From NCBI GenBank assembly GCA_023390335.1, contig JAEWCZ010000066.1, forward strand, positions 1 to 64,000: DNA of 64,000 nt, written 5' to 3'. Under the pieces are notes generated by a model, which was given only the letters and a program-made list of their open reading frames with translations, was not told the DNA's origin and did no database searches. How positions within the stretch are numbered: the first letter of the stretch is position 1; each line of letters starts with the position of its first letter. The DNA comes from Bacillota bacterium (lineage in GTDB: Bacteria; Bacillota; Clostridia; Acetivibrionales; DSM-1351). Positions 34,432 through 42,845 of the stretch are shown piece after piece. Both the position numbers and the translations under genes were made by a program.

Positions 34432-35355
34432 TTGGCTGAATATATTTTACAAACCTTTGGACTTACAAAGAAATACGGAGAAGTTACTTCCGTTAGTAAT
34501 TTAAATATGAAAATTAAAAAGGGAGATATATATGGTTTTATTGGCAGGAACGGTGCCGGTAAAACAACAACCATCAGAATGCTTACAGGTCTTGTTACAC
34601 CAACAAGCGGTGAAATAGAATTGTTCTCACATAATGCCGGGAAAAATATTAAAGCAGGCTTGCCCCGAATAGGCAGCATAATTGAGCATCCTGCTTTATA
34701 TACTGATTTTACTGCGCATGAGAATATGGAACTCCGAGGTAAGTTACTGGGAACACCCGATAAAAAAGTTATAAACAGCATATTGGAAACAGTAGAATTA
34801 TCAGAGGTGGGTAAGAAAAAGGTTAAGAACTTTTCATTAGGGATGAGGCAACGTCTGGGGTTAGCTCTTGCACTGCTTGGAAATCCTGATTTTCTTATAC
34901 TTGATGAACCTATAAACGGACTTGACCCCGAGGGCATTGTGGAGATGAGAAAGCTTTTAAAAAGACTCAATGAAGAACAGGGGATAACAATACTAATTTC
35001 AAGCCACATATTAGGTGAACTTTCTAAATTGGCTACACGCTATGGAGTAATTAATAATGGTACGCTAGTAGAGGAATTCACAGCAAAGGAATTGGAGCAA
35101 AAATGCAGAAAATATCTGAGGTTAAAGGTAAGTGACAGTTCAGTGGCTTCTTTTATTCTGGAAGACATATTTAAAACGACAAATTTTGAAGTGCAGCCTC
35201 ATAACGTAATTAAACTTTATGATTTAATTGATATGTCAGGCGAAATCTGCCTTGAACTTGCAAAAAGTAATGTAAAAATATATTCAATTGAATCCAAAGG
35301 TAATGACTTGGAAGATTATTTTATGAAATTGATGGGAGGTAATAATAATGCTTAA
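34432..35355 (+). CDS. ABC exporter ATP-binding protein (BcrA type)
   Basis: The likely start is the TTG at 34432, about 9 bases after AAAGGGAG; a GTG at 34423 touches that site. The 307-residue protein has Walker A GRNGAGKTTT, signature SLGMRQR, Walker B LILDEPINGLDP and the H-loop SSHIL, plus a C-terminal extension typical of bacitracin and lantibiotic exporters of the BcrA/SpaF type. Its stop overlaps the permease start by 8 bases. It probably gives immunity or resistance to a membrane-active peptide. Confidence 0.88.
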   Translation: MAEYILQTFGLTKKYGEVTSVSNLNMKIKKGDIYGFIGRNGAGKTTTIRMLTGLVTPTSGEIELFSHNAGKNIKAGLPRIGSIIEHPALYTDFTAHENMELRGKLLGTPDKKVINSILETVELSEVGKKKVKNFSLGMRQRLGLALALLGNPDFLILDEPINGLDPEGIVEMRKLLKRLNEEQGITILISSHILGELSKLATRYGVINNGTLVEEFTAKELEQKCRKYLRLKVSDSSVASFILEDIFKTTNFEVQPHNVIKLYDLIDMSGEICLELAKSNVKIYSIESKGNDLEDYFMKLMGGNNNA

Positions 35356-36103
35356 TTTACTAGCAGCAGATTTTTATAAATTAAGGCGTTGCAAGTCCTT
35401 TTACATTTGTTTAGGGATACTTGCAGCAGTTGTAGCCTATATCATAATAGACTTTGGCTCCTCTTCACATATAAAAGAGCAACTCAGTCCAAGTACCTTC
35501 CACTGGATATATATGATTTTTAAAGAAAAAGCATTTCTTCCATACTTTATGCCTGTGCTGCAAGCCATATTTATTACAATGCTTATAACAAGTGAGTACA
35601 ACATGGGAACAATAAAAGATTCTGTCTCGTTGGGTTTCAGCCGTACAAAAATTTATATGTCAAAGTTAGTCACAGTAGCCGTTGGTTCTATTTTATTGAT
35701 GCTTGTTGCAATATTATTTACTGTTATTACATCAGTTTTTGTTTTTGGCATATATGGTTCTTTCTCAATGTTAGATATACTGCTGCTTTTCCGCATGCTT
35801 TTAATCCAAGCCCTGTTATATACGGCTTATGGTTCAATATTTCTGATGCTGGCATTTTTAATTAAGAATATTGGAGGCACAATGGCTTTTACCATATTCT
35901 TCAGCTTAATACTAGGCTCCTTGGGATCAATAGTTGGGAATGGCTATTTGGGAAGAGTTCTGCTGCTTATGAATTTCTCGCCTACTGCAATGCCGTGCCC
36001 GCAAATAGTTGATATATGGATAGCAATTGCAGCAGGTTTAGCCTATCTTATCTTGTGTTCGGGTGTAGGGGGATTTGCTTTTAAAAAGCAGGATATCAAA
36101 TAG
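35348..36103 (+). CDS. ABC-2 type permease of BcrAB-like exporter
   Basis: This 251-residue protein has six hydrophobic segments and the architecture of lantibiotic-immunity/ABC-2 permeases (segments near residues 20-36, 70-90, 110-135, 145-172, 178-200 and 222-243). ISRT-like basic loops (SLGFSRTKIYMSK) follow the second helix, as in this family. It overlaps the ATPase gene and is followed 16 bases later by the kinase gene. Confidence 0.82.
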   Translation: MLNLLAADFYKLRRCKSFYICLGILAAVVAYIIIDFGSSSHIKEQLSPSTFHWIYMIFKEKAFLPYFMPVLQAIFITMLITSEYNMGTIKDSVSLGFSRTKIYMSKLVTVAVGSILLMLVAILFTVITSVFVFGIYGSFSMLDILLLFRMLLIQALLYTAYGSIFLMLAFLIKNIGGTMAFTIFFSLILGSLGSIVGNGYLGRVLLLMNFSPTAMPCPQIVDIWIAIAAGLAYLILCSGVGGFAFKKQDIK

Positions 36104-36119
36104 ATTGGAGGTGGATTTT

Positions 36120-37034
36120 ATGCTTTGGTTAATTATTTTAATACTTTTATTAGTCATAGTCATACTATCCGCCTATATTTTCCTATACAAAAGACAGATT
36201 AGATACATTGCATTAAAACTTAAGTTTATTCGAGATAATGAAACAAATATGAAAATAAACCTTCAACTTAAAACCAAGGAAACTAATGAACTGGCGACTC
36301 AATTAAATCATATAATTGACTTTTATAAAACCGAAAAAGCTGCCATTTCAAAGGCTCAGCAAGAATTTAAAGAGGAGATAACCAACATATCCCATGATTT
36401 AAGAACACCGCTTACATCTATTTCAGGATATGTTCAGATGTTGGAATCAGAGAAAACCCCGGCAGAAAAGAAACCCGAATATTACAGTATAATCAAAGGG
36501 CGCATTGATACTTTGATTAAAATGCTTGACGATTTTTTTGAATTTACCAGAACTGAGTCCGAAGAATACAAATTGCAGCTAAAAAAAACTAGTGTGAGCA
36601 ATGTTTTGACAGACGTGATTACTCTGTTCTATTATGATTTCCTGTCAAAAGGTGAAGAGCCGAGTATCCAAATACCTTCAAAACCTATTTACATTCTTGC
36701 GGAAAAGGATGCCTTAAAAAGAGTTTTTCAGAATCTGATAAAGAACTACTTAAACCATGGTATGGGTGGCATATCTGTTTTGGTAAAAGAGGAAGGGCAA
36801 CAGGTAAGCATTAGCTTTAGAAATAATGTACCAAATATAGACAGTTTAGATGTTGATGATTTGTTTAAGCGCTTTTATACTGCTGATAAGTCCAGAACTA
36901 AGAAAACTACGGGATTGGGTTTGGCTATTGTTAAAAACTTGGTGACAAAAATGAAGGGTGAGATTAAAGCACACGTCGAGGATTCATTTCTAATTATAGA
37001 TATAACTTTCAAAATTTATGGGACGGGAGATTAA
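36120..37034 (+). CDS. Sensor histidine kinase of exporter operon
   Basis: The ATG at 36120 follows GGAGGTGG; a start at 36075 inside the permease gene is unlikely. The 304-residue protein has one N-terminal membrane segment (2-24), no obvious extracellular domain, a dimerisation/phosphorylation helix with His92 in ISHDLRTPLTSISGY, and a HATPase domain (FQNLIKNYLNHG, TGLGLAIVKNL). The small membrane anchor suggests it senses through the exporter or within the membrane. It belongs with the regulator at 33650. Confidence 0.9.
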   Translation: MLWLIILILLLVIVILSAYIFLYKRQIRYIALKLKFIRDNETNMKINLQLKTKETNELATQLNHIIDFYKTEKAAISKAQQEFKEEITNISHDLRTPLTSISGYVQMLESEKTPAEKKPEYYSIIKGRIDTLIKMLDDFFEFTRTESEEYKLQLKKTSVSNVLTDVITLFYYDFLSKGEEPSIQIPSKPIYILAEKDALKRVFQNLIKNYLNHGMGGISVLVKEEGQQVSISFRNNVPNIDSLDVDDLFKRFYTADKSRTKKTTGLGLAIVKNLVTKMKGEIKAHVEDSFLIIDITFKIYGTGD

Positions 37035-37035
37035 A

Positions 37036-38481
37036 ATGAGAAAAAGATTATACATTGTTTTTATGTTAACAATATATTTAATTACAATAGTTATTTGCCC
37101 TTTGTCAGCTAATGCTAATACTGTTATAACAAAGGCAAATATTGATGAATTTGTGACCAAATATATGGAACGTAACGGACTTCCGGGAGTATCCATTGTA
37201 ATAGTAAAAGATGGCCAATTAGTGTACGAAAAAGGATATGGACATGATTCTGAAGGTAGACCTTTAACAGAAAAGTCATTAATGCGAATAGGTTCAGTTT
37301 CCAAATCCTTTACTGCATTTGCAGTTTTACAATTGGTTGAAGAGGGGAAGTTTAAACTGGACGACCCGGTTGTAAAGTATTTGCCGGAACTTACAATGGA
37401 TGATACCAGATTGCAAAGCGTCACCATTAGACATTTGTTAAGTCATACCTCCGGGGTTCCCAGTCCCACAATTGTACCACCTGCAAATACTATAAAAGCA
37501 GGTGTCAGTCGACTACACGACTGGAAACTCATGTGGCAACCGGGAACAAAATATTCGTATAGTAATGCAAATTATTGGATACTTGCCAGGTTGATTGAAG
37601 TAACCAGTGGTATGGAATTTCCTCAATATCTTAAACAAAAGATATTTTCTCCATTGGGGATGGAGGATACGCTGTCAGCTATTAACTCAGGCGACCCAGT
37701 AAAAGGTTTATCTCAAGGATATGTTACCGCATACGGTACCGCACTTCCATGGTCGGAGCTTGAACAAATGTTTGCAGGTTCAGGAGGAGTAGTTTCAACC
37801 GCGTCTGATATGGGAAAATGGCTTTCCATGCATACTAATAAGGGCGCAATTGTCAATGGACAAAGGTTACTATCAAAGTCATTACTGAAAGAGTCTTATT
37901 CGCCTCAACCCGGAAGCCCCAAATATGGTCTGGGCTGGTCTATAAGTTCTCCAAATGTTAAACCGGCACGTATTTCTCACAGTGGGGCATTATCTACTGT
38001 CCAAGCACAACAGGATATTGTACCTTCCAGTGGATACGCTGTGGCTGTAATACTAAATAGCTTTACAACTACTTTTGAACATTCTTATGAAATAAGTTCC
38101 GGAATTATTCAATTGACCGAAGGACACATACCTGTTTCTAAAGCTCCTATACCAAAAATAATAGATTTATCCCTCGGTTTGTTTACAATAATATACTTGA
38201 TATTAGGTATTAAAGGTATTTGGGGGAGTAAGAAATGGGCAAATAGACGTAAACAGCATCCTGCTTGGAGATATTATCTTCGCCTGATACCCCAAGTAAT
38301 CCCGGTCTTGTTTATAGGATGGTTGTTTTTTATAGTTCCGAGCCTGCAAAATAATAGTTCTACAATCAAAGATGCTTTCGGTCTTTGGCCGGCTGCTATG
38401 ATATTTCTATTTGTGATTTTCTTAATAGGAGTTATAATTACAATTACCAGAATATATAACAGACTAAAATCCACCCCATAA
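37036..38481 (+). CDS. Membrane-anchored serine beta-lactamase-like hydrolase
   Basis: The ATG at 37036 has GGGAG 8 bases upstream. The 481-residue protein has a signal peptide or anchor (about 4-27), a class C beta-lactamase/penicillin-binding-like domain with SVSK (Ser87, Lys90), Tyr175-Ser-Asn177 and an HSG triad motif, and three C-terminal membrane helices (about 370-478). This domain order resembles Bacillus PbpE/FmtA-like and other serine hydrolases with membrane tails; substrates are often D-amino-acid peptides or esters rather than beta-lactams. It directly follows the kinase gene and may belong to the same resistance-type operon. Confidence 0.85.
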   Translation: MRKRLYIVFMLTIYLITIVICPLSANANTVITKANIDEFVTKYMERNGLPGVSIVIVKDGQLVYEKGYGHDSEGRPLTEKSLMRIGSVSKSFTAFAVLQLVEEGKFKLDDPVVKYLPELTMDDTRLQSVTIRHLLSHTSGVPSPTIVPPANTIKAGVSRLHDWKLMWQPGTKYSYSNANYWILARLIEVTSGMEFPQYLKQKIFSPLGMEDTLSAINSGDPVKGLSQGYVTAYGTALPWSELEQMFAGSGGVVSTASDMGKWLSMHTNKGAIVNGQRLLSKSLLKESYSPQPGSPKYGLGWSISSPNVKPARISHSGALSTVQAQQDIVPSSGYAVAVILNSFTTTFEHSYEISSGIIQLTEGHIPVSKAPIPKIIDLSLGLFTIIYLILGIKGIWGSKKWANRRKQHPAWRYYLRLIPQVIPVLFIGWLFFIVPSLQNNSSTIKDAFGLWPAAMIFLFVIFLIGVIITITRIYNRLKSTP

Positions 38482-38494
38482 AGCAGAGGTCCTC

Positions 38495-39013
38495 ATGTAT
38501 TCCAATAAACAAGATTTAATTGCTGAAATTAAAAAAACATCCAAGCCTTTTATTGATGAATTTGATTTAATAGACGAAGAAGAAAAAAATAAACTAATAG
38601 ACGGTGTAGATCGTACTCCTGCCCAGATGATAGCATATCAGCTTGGATGGATGAACTTACTTTTAAGTTGGGATAAAGCTGAACTTGACGGTAAAAAAGT
38701 AATTACTCCAACTGCTGAATACAAGTGGAATCAACTTGGAGGTTTATATGAAAGTTTTTATGAGAAGTACAATTATTGTTCGTTGATTCAATTGAAAGAA
38801 CTATTTTCAACCTCTGTAGAGCAAGTTATTACTTGGGTAGATAGTTTTTCTGATGAAGAACTCTTCACTCAAGATATTAGAAAATGGGCATCCTCAACTC
38901 CATCCAAATGGCCTGTATGGAAGTGGGTACACATCAATACTGTGGCACCGTTCAAGTCATTTCGTACAAAAATTAGAAAGTGGAAAAAAATAAACACGGC
39001 GATTAAGGAATAA
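38495..39013 (+). CDS. ClbS/DfsB-family four-helix protein
   Basis: This 172-residue protein matches the ClbS/DfsB (DUF1706) family: an N-terminal NKQDLIAEI helix, TPAQMIAYQLGWMNLLLSW, the EYKWNQLGGLY segment and a Trp-rich end (KWPVWKWVHINTVAPFKSFRTKIRKW). ClbS itself is the colibactin self-resistance hydrolase, and the fold is related to DinB. Most family members have no known substrate. It begins 13 bases after the beta-lactamase-like gene, so it is probably the last gene of that operon. Its last codons lie in a terminator stem. Confidence 0.83.
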   Translation: MYSNKQDLIAEIKKTSKPFIDEFDLIDEEEKNKLIDGVDRTPAQMIAYQLGWMNLLLSWDKAELDGKKVITPTAEYKWNQLGGLYESFYEKYNYCSLIQLKELFSTSVEQVITWVDSFSDEELFTQDIRKWASSTPSKWPVWKWVHINTVAPFKSFRTKIRKWKKINTAIKE

Positions 39014-39033
39014 GCTAACCTTAATCGCCGTGT
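38994..39033 (-). terminator. Bidirectional terminator between convergent genes
   Basis: ACACGGCGATTAAGG (38994-39008) pairs perfectly with CCTTAATCGCCGTGT (39019-39033). On the minus strand it is followed by a T-rich run, so it serves mainly the alpha/beta hydrolase gene. Confidence 0.9.
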
Positions 39034-39036
39034 ACT

Positions 39037-39897
39037 TTACACATTGTTTTTCAAAAATTTAATTACCCTGTCTGCTTGGTTGACAATCAGATGGCCGATA
39101 GCAGGCAGTAGTTCGATTTTAGCTTGTTGTGCAAATTGACTAAGTCGCTGGATACTCTTTTTAGCAGGAATTAATTGATCACAATCGCCAAAAAGCATGA
39201 GTATAGGCATAGTCAATTTGCTAAGTAACTGATCACTAAAGAGAGGCATTGTTCCTGTTCTCGGCTTGAAATACTTGAACGTAAGTGATGAGAATGCAAA
39301 ATCTTCTCCCAGCTGAGATAACGATGATGAATTAATATTACCGCCACCCACTAATTTTAGTGTTTGTAGCTGACCCCATTTTCCCAAAAGTGAGAAAAAG
39401 ATTGCTTTCAGGAGGAAACTGAATTTTTCAGGGGCAAGACCGCCTGGACAAAGCAAAACTAAATTGTCTACTTTTTCGGGATAGGAGGTAGCGAAACTCA
39501 ATGCCATCCAGCCCCCTAATGACATAGCTATAATTGAACAAGAGTTTAAACCAAGTCCATTTATTGTTTCGTTCAACCATAAAGCATATGCACCACTTTG
39601 GTAGCTTGGCCGGCTTGGCGCTGATAATCCTGCTTCTCCAATAATATCTATTGCATAGACATTGTGGGTTTTTGAAAGAGTAGCTACTTCATTGTACCAA
39701 GTGTAAGAATTAGATACACTACCGTGTAGGAGAAGCAGAGGAGGATTCTCCTTTGACCCGGACTCTATTATAAAAGTTGCTCCAAAACTTGTCTCAATTT
39801 CGTATTGTTGATTTTCCACTGGCCAGTTAGCCAGTATTTTTTTGTATTGTTCCATAACTTCTCGTTTGCCTGCTTCTGTTTTGTATAAGTTTTCCAC
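39037..39897 (-). CDS. Alpha/beta-fold hydrolase
   Basis: This 286-residue cytoplasmic protein shows the alpha/beta hydrolase fold: oxyanion-hole LLHGSVSNSYTW, nucleophile elbow AMSLGG, Asp in FGDCDQLIPA and the final His in GHLIV. It starts with GTG preceded by AAAGG. The substrate class cannot be told. It lies 20 bases after the PadR-type gene on the same strand, so that regulator probably controls it. Confidence 0.85.
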   Translation of the reverse strand: MENLYKTEAGKREVMEQYKKILANWPVENQQYEIETSFGATFIIESGSKENPPLLLLHGSVSNSYTWYNEVATLSKTHNVYAIDIIGEAGLSAPSRPSYQSGAYALWLNETINGLGLNSCSIIAMSLGGWMALSFATSYPEKVDNLVLLCPGGLAPEKFSFLLKAIFFSLLGKWGQLQTLKLVGGGNINSSSLSQLGEDFAFSSLTFKYFKPRTGTMPLFSDQLLSKLTMPILMLFGDCDQLIPAKKSIQRLSQFAQQAKIELLPAIGHLIVNQADRVIKFLKNNV

Positions 39898-39917
39898 GGT
39901 ATATTACCTTTCTTAAT

Positions 39918-40835
39918 TTATTTTAATAGCCATATTTCTGCTTCTTCTTTACTTTCATACAACCTAAAATGGTTACCTTTGTTTGTTTCCAGGGCCATTT
40001 CCTTAAATCTGCCTTTTTGAATTGTCTCCTGAGGAACAATAGCAGCAGCTTTTATGCCATAGTTTACAAATTTCTGAATAATATTACCGGCTACTTTTGT
40101 TTTAAGTTTAAAGAAATCTTCTGACAAGGTTTCATAGTGTATCATAAGTGCATTTGCCTCATGTTCCCAGCATAAAGCTATCATATCAAGTGCATCATTT
40201 TCTGAGCTTACAGGTTCAGCAGTAGAAACCACTTCAATATACTTTTTGCTTCCTATTTCTCTAATTTGATAATTCATTTTTTCTTTTTCCTCCTTAACTT
40301 CATTTTCAAACAACTTCTTTCGCGTTTCATGAACCCAGTTAAGTTCATTTTTATAAGTTGAAACAATATTTTCTGAAATCATTTCCCATAATAAGCTTTC
40401 TCTAGCGCTTCTATTAGGGGAATGAACTGATCGTCTATATTTTTCTTTCTGCATAATTAATTGCAGCTTGATTTCATTTTCATATTTTGAGAGTAATTCA
40501 TTTAACTCGTCATTATTTAACATATCTGACCATGCAAACTGTACCAAAAATGTCTTCTTTATCTCAGGAGCCTCCGGCGAGGACAAAAGCCAATTTTTTA
40601 GTTCTTTAAGTCCTTCATCTGTTATAGTATATATTTTCTTTGAAGGAGAGTTTTCTTGATGAATCACTTCATTTGTAACAAAACCTTCGTCTTCCAGATG
40701 GGTTAGAGCTTTATATATTTGATTATTGTTACCCGACCAATACATGAAGGAGGAATCTTCAAAAATCTTTTTTAATTCATATCCTGTTGCAGGTTTCCAA
40801 CTAAGTATTCCTAAAATTGCTAATTGTATTGACAT
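39918..40835 (-). CDS. PadR-family regulator fused to a DUF4180 domain
   Basis: The ATG at 40835 has GAGGTG 6 bases upstream; a longer frame start lacks one. The 305-residue protein has a PadR winged helix (1-80; LAILGILSWKPATGYELKKIF), the PadR C-terminal helical domain (to about 175) and a further domain of about 115 residues (from NYQIREIGSKKYIEVV) that matches DUF4180 by its pattern FRLYESKEEAEIWL. PadR proteins are usually 100-180 residues, so this is a fusion; the extra domain may sense a ligand. Palindromic AATAACAT/ATGTTATT sequences lie in its upstream region. Confidence 0.84.
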   Translation of the reverse strand: MSIQLAILGILSWKPATGYELKKIFEDSSFMYWSGNNNQIYKALTHLEDEGFVTNEVIHQENSPSKKIYTITDEGLKELKNWLLSSPEAPEIKKTFLVQFAWSDMLNNDELNELLSKYENEIKLQLIMQKEKYRRSVHSPNRSARESLLWEMISENIVSTYKNELNWVHETRKKLFENEVKEEKEKMNYQIREIGSKKYIEVVSTAEPVSSENDALDMIALCWEHEANALMIHYETLSEDFFKLKTKVAGNIIQKFVNYGIKAAAIVPQETIQKGRFKEMALETNKGNHFRLYESKEEAEIWLLK

Positions 40836-40853
40836 AATTACACCTCGTTTATT

Positions 40854-40885
40854 AATAACATAGGTTAATAGTAACATATGTTATT
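40854..40885. promoter_or_regulatory. Putative PadR operator
   Basis: AATAACAT (40854-40861) and ATGTTATT (40878-40885) form an inverted repeat, and TAACATATGTTA (40872-40883) is itself a perfect palindrome. PadR sites are usually ATGT/ACAT-type inverted repeats, and this one lies 19 bases upstream of the PadR start. Confidence 0.55.
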
Positions 40886-40998
40886 GTGGGGAGTCAATAA
40901 TTATTTTAGAGACTTAAAAAAATGGGTAATAGTATTATTATGGGTAAGAATAAAGAGATTATATAAAATTTCGAAAAATTTCATTAGGAGGTTTTACT

Positions 40999-41565
40999 AT
41001 GACAAATGTAAAAAGAGAGTTATTACCGGAACAGAGCGAGAAACTGCTAAAGGAATTGAAAGCTCGTTTTGAGAAGAATATGAACCGCCATGAAAATATT
41101 GAATGGGCTAGCATACAAGCAAAGTTGGAAGCTAATACTGAAAAACTGTGGTCACTTAGTGAAATGGAAAGAACCGGTGGTGAACCGGACGTTGTTGGTT
41201 ATGATAAAAATACGGATGAATATAGCTTTTATGATTGTTCAGCAGAAAGTCCAAAAGAACGCAGAAGTGTTTGCTACGACCGTGAAGCACTAGAATCAAG
41301 AAAAGCAAATAAACCTGAAAACAATGCTGTTGATATGGCTGCCGAAATGGGGACTGAGCTTTTAACGGAAGAACAATACCGAGTGCTACAACAGCTCGGG
41401 AATTTTGATATTAAAACATCAAGTTGGGTGAAAACACCTGATCCTATAAGAAAACTAGGAGGTGCTATTTTTTGTGATCGCCGTTATGATACTGTCTTCG
41501 TATACCACAATGGAGCAGACTCTTACTATTCTTCAAGAGGTTTCCGCAGTTCGCTAAAAGTTTAA
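40999..41565 (+). CDS. DUF4256-family protein
   Basis: This 188-residue protein matches the DUF4256 family of Firmicutes (ELKARFEKNMNRHENIEW, LSEMERTGGEPDVV, WVKTPDPIRKLGGAIFCDRRYDTVFVYHNGA, YYSSRGFR). The function of the family is unknown. There is no signal peptide or membrane segment. AGGAGG precedes the ATG. It is divergent from the PadR-DUF4180 gene and may share its operator region. Confidence 0.82.
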   Translation: MTNVKRELLPEQSEKLLKELKARFEKNMNRHENIEWASIQAKLEANTEKLWSLSEMERTGGEPDVVGYDKNTDEYSFYDCSAESPKERRSVCYDREALESRKANKPENNAVDMAAEMGTELLTEEQYRVLQQLGNFDIKTSSWVKTPDPIRKLGGAIFCDRRYDTVFVYHNGADSYYSSRGFRSSLKV

Positions 41566-41639
41566 TTGGAAAAATCTAAAGATATTGCTATGAAGACTTT
41601 ATTGGATATATTATAATACTTATTGAAAGAGGGTGAAAT

Positions 41640-42599
41640 ATGATTGACGTTGTAGCTCTTGGTGAGCTTCTTATAGATTTTACACAGGTTCGTTCCAATG
41701 ATGATTCGGTAAAACGTTTTGAACAGAATCCGGGTGGGGCTCCGGCTAATGTATTAGCTGTACTATCCAAATTTGGAATTAAATGTGCTTTTATTGGTAA
41801 GGTAGGAAATGATGTATTTGGAGAGTTTTTAAGAAAACAGCTTTTAGGTCTTTCAATAGATTGCAGAAATCTCGTTTCAGACTCAAAACACAATACAACC
41901 TTAGCGTTTGTTACCCTGGACGATAAGGGGGACAGAAGCTTTAGTTTTTATAGAAATCATGGTGCTGATACTTGTCTTTCAGAAGAGGAAATTGATTTAG
42001 AGCTTATTAAGGAATGTAAGATATTTCATTTCGGTACATTATCAATGACTCATGAGCCTTCACTTTCTGCAACAATGAAAGCACTTGAATTTGCAAAGTC
42101 ATGTGGAAAAATAATATCCTTTGACCCAAATTACAGAGAACTCTTATGGGATAACAAGGATAATGCAATATCAGCAATGAAATCCGGTCTGAAGTATGCC
42201 AATATTGCAAAATTTTCTCTTGAAGAAGCACAAATGGTTACAGGAAAAACCTTGCTTGAGGATTGTTTGAAGGAATTACTAAAATATGATCTTAGCTTTG
42301 TAGCCATAACAATGGGCCCTCAAGGTTGTGTTTACACAACAGAGAAGTATATGGGTTCTTTCCCGGAGTATCCGGCGAATGTGGCGGATACAACAGGTGC
42401 GGGAGATACTTTTTGGGGAACCCTTATATTTGGATTATTAAATAGTGGTGCAAATGTTGATGAAATTTCAGAAGAAAGTCTTTCAGAAATTGTACTAATG
42501 GCAAATATAGCTGCTGCAATGAGTACAGAGAAAAAAGGGGCAATACCTTCAATTCCCGAGTTTGACAGGGTCAGGACAGCTTTAGAAGAAAATTTCTAA
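41640..42599 (+). CDS. PfkB-family carbohydrate kinase (fructokinase-like)
   Basis: This 319-residue protein is a ribokinase-fold sugar kinase. PfkB signature 1 is seen as NPGGAPANVLAVLSKFG and signature 2 as DTTGAGDTFWGTL, with the catalytic Asp in GAGD. It most resembles bacterial fructokinases (ALGELLIDFTQ start). It would phosphorylate fructose or a related ketose for glycolysis. AAAGAGGG precedes the ATG and a terminator follows, so it stands alone. Confidence 0.88.
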   Translation: MIDVVALGELLIDFTQVRSNDDSVKRFEQNPGGAPANVLAVLSKFGIKCAFIGKVGNDVFGEFLRKQLLGLSIDCRNLVSDSKHNTTLAFVTLDDKGDRSFSFYRNHGADTCLSEEEIDLELIKECKIFHFGTLSMTHEPSLSATMKALEFAKSCGKIISFDPNYRELLWDNKDNAISAMKSGLKYANIAKFSLEEAQMVTGKTLLEDCLKELLKYDLSFVAITMGPQGCVYTTEKYMGSFPEYPANVADTTGAGDTFWGTLIFGLLNSGANVDEISEESLSEIVLMANIAAAMSTEKKGAIPSIPEFDRVRTALEENF

Positions 42600-42601
42600 A
42601 T

Positions 42602-42648
42602 AAACGCTCATTAAGATTAAAAATGTATCTTAATGGGCGTTTTGTTAT
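42602..42648 (+). terminator. Terminator after the PfkB kinase gene
   Basis: AAACGCTCATTAAGAT (42602-42617) pairs with ATCTTAATGGGCGTTT (42627-42642), with one G-U pair, followed by TTG TTATTT. Confidence 0.88.
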
Positions 42649-42845
42649 TTAAAAAAATAATATACCAATATCAAAAAGATTTATATTTAATGGGGACTAT
42701 ATACAATATATAATGAATATAGTTATGCTAACATTTTTTTCATTTTACTTCTATTCTTCACATCTTTCAATAAATAATCAATGTCTATATATTTTTAGGT
42801 CACTATTTCAATTATTTTAATTTAATTAAAAAAAGGAGGACAAGT

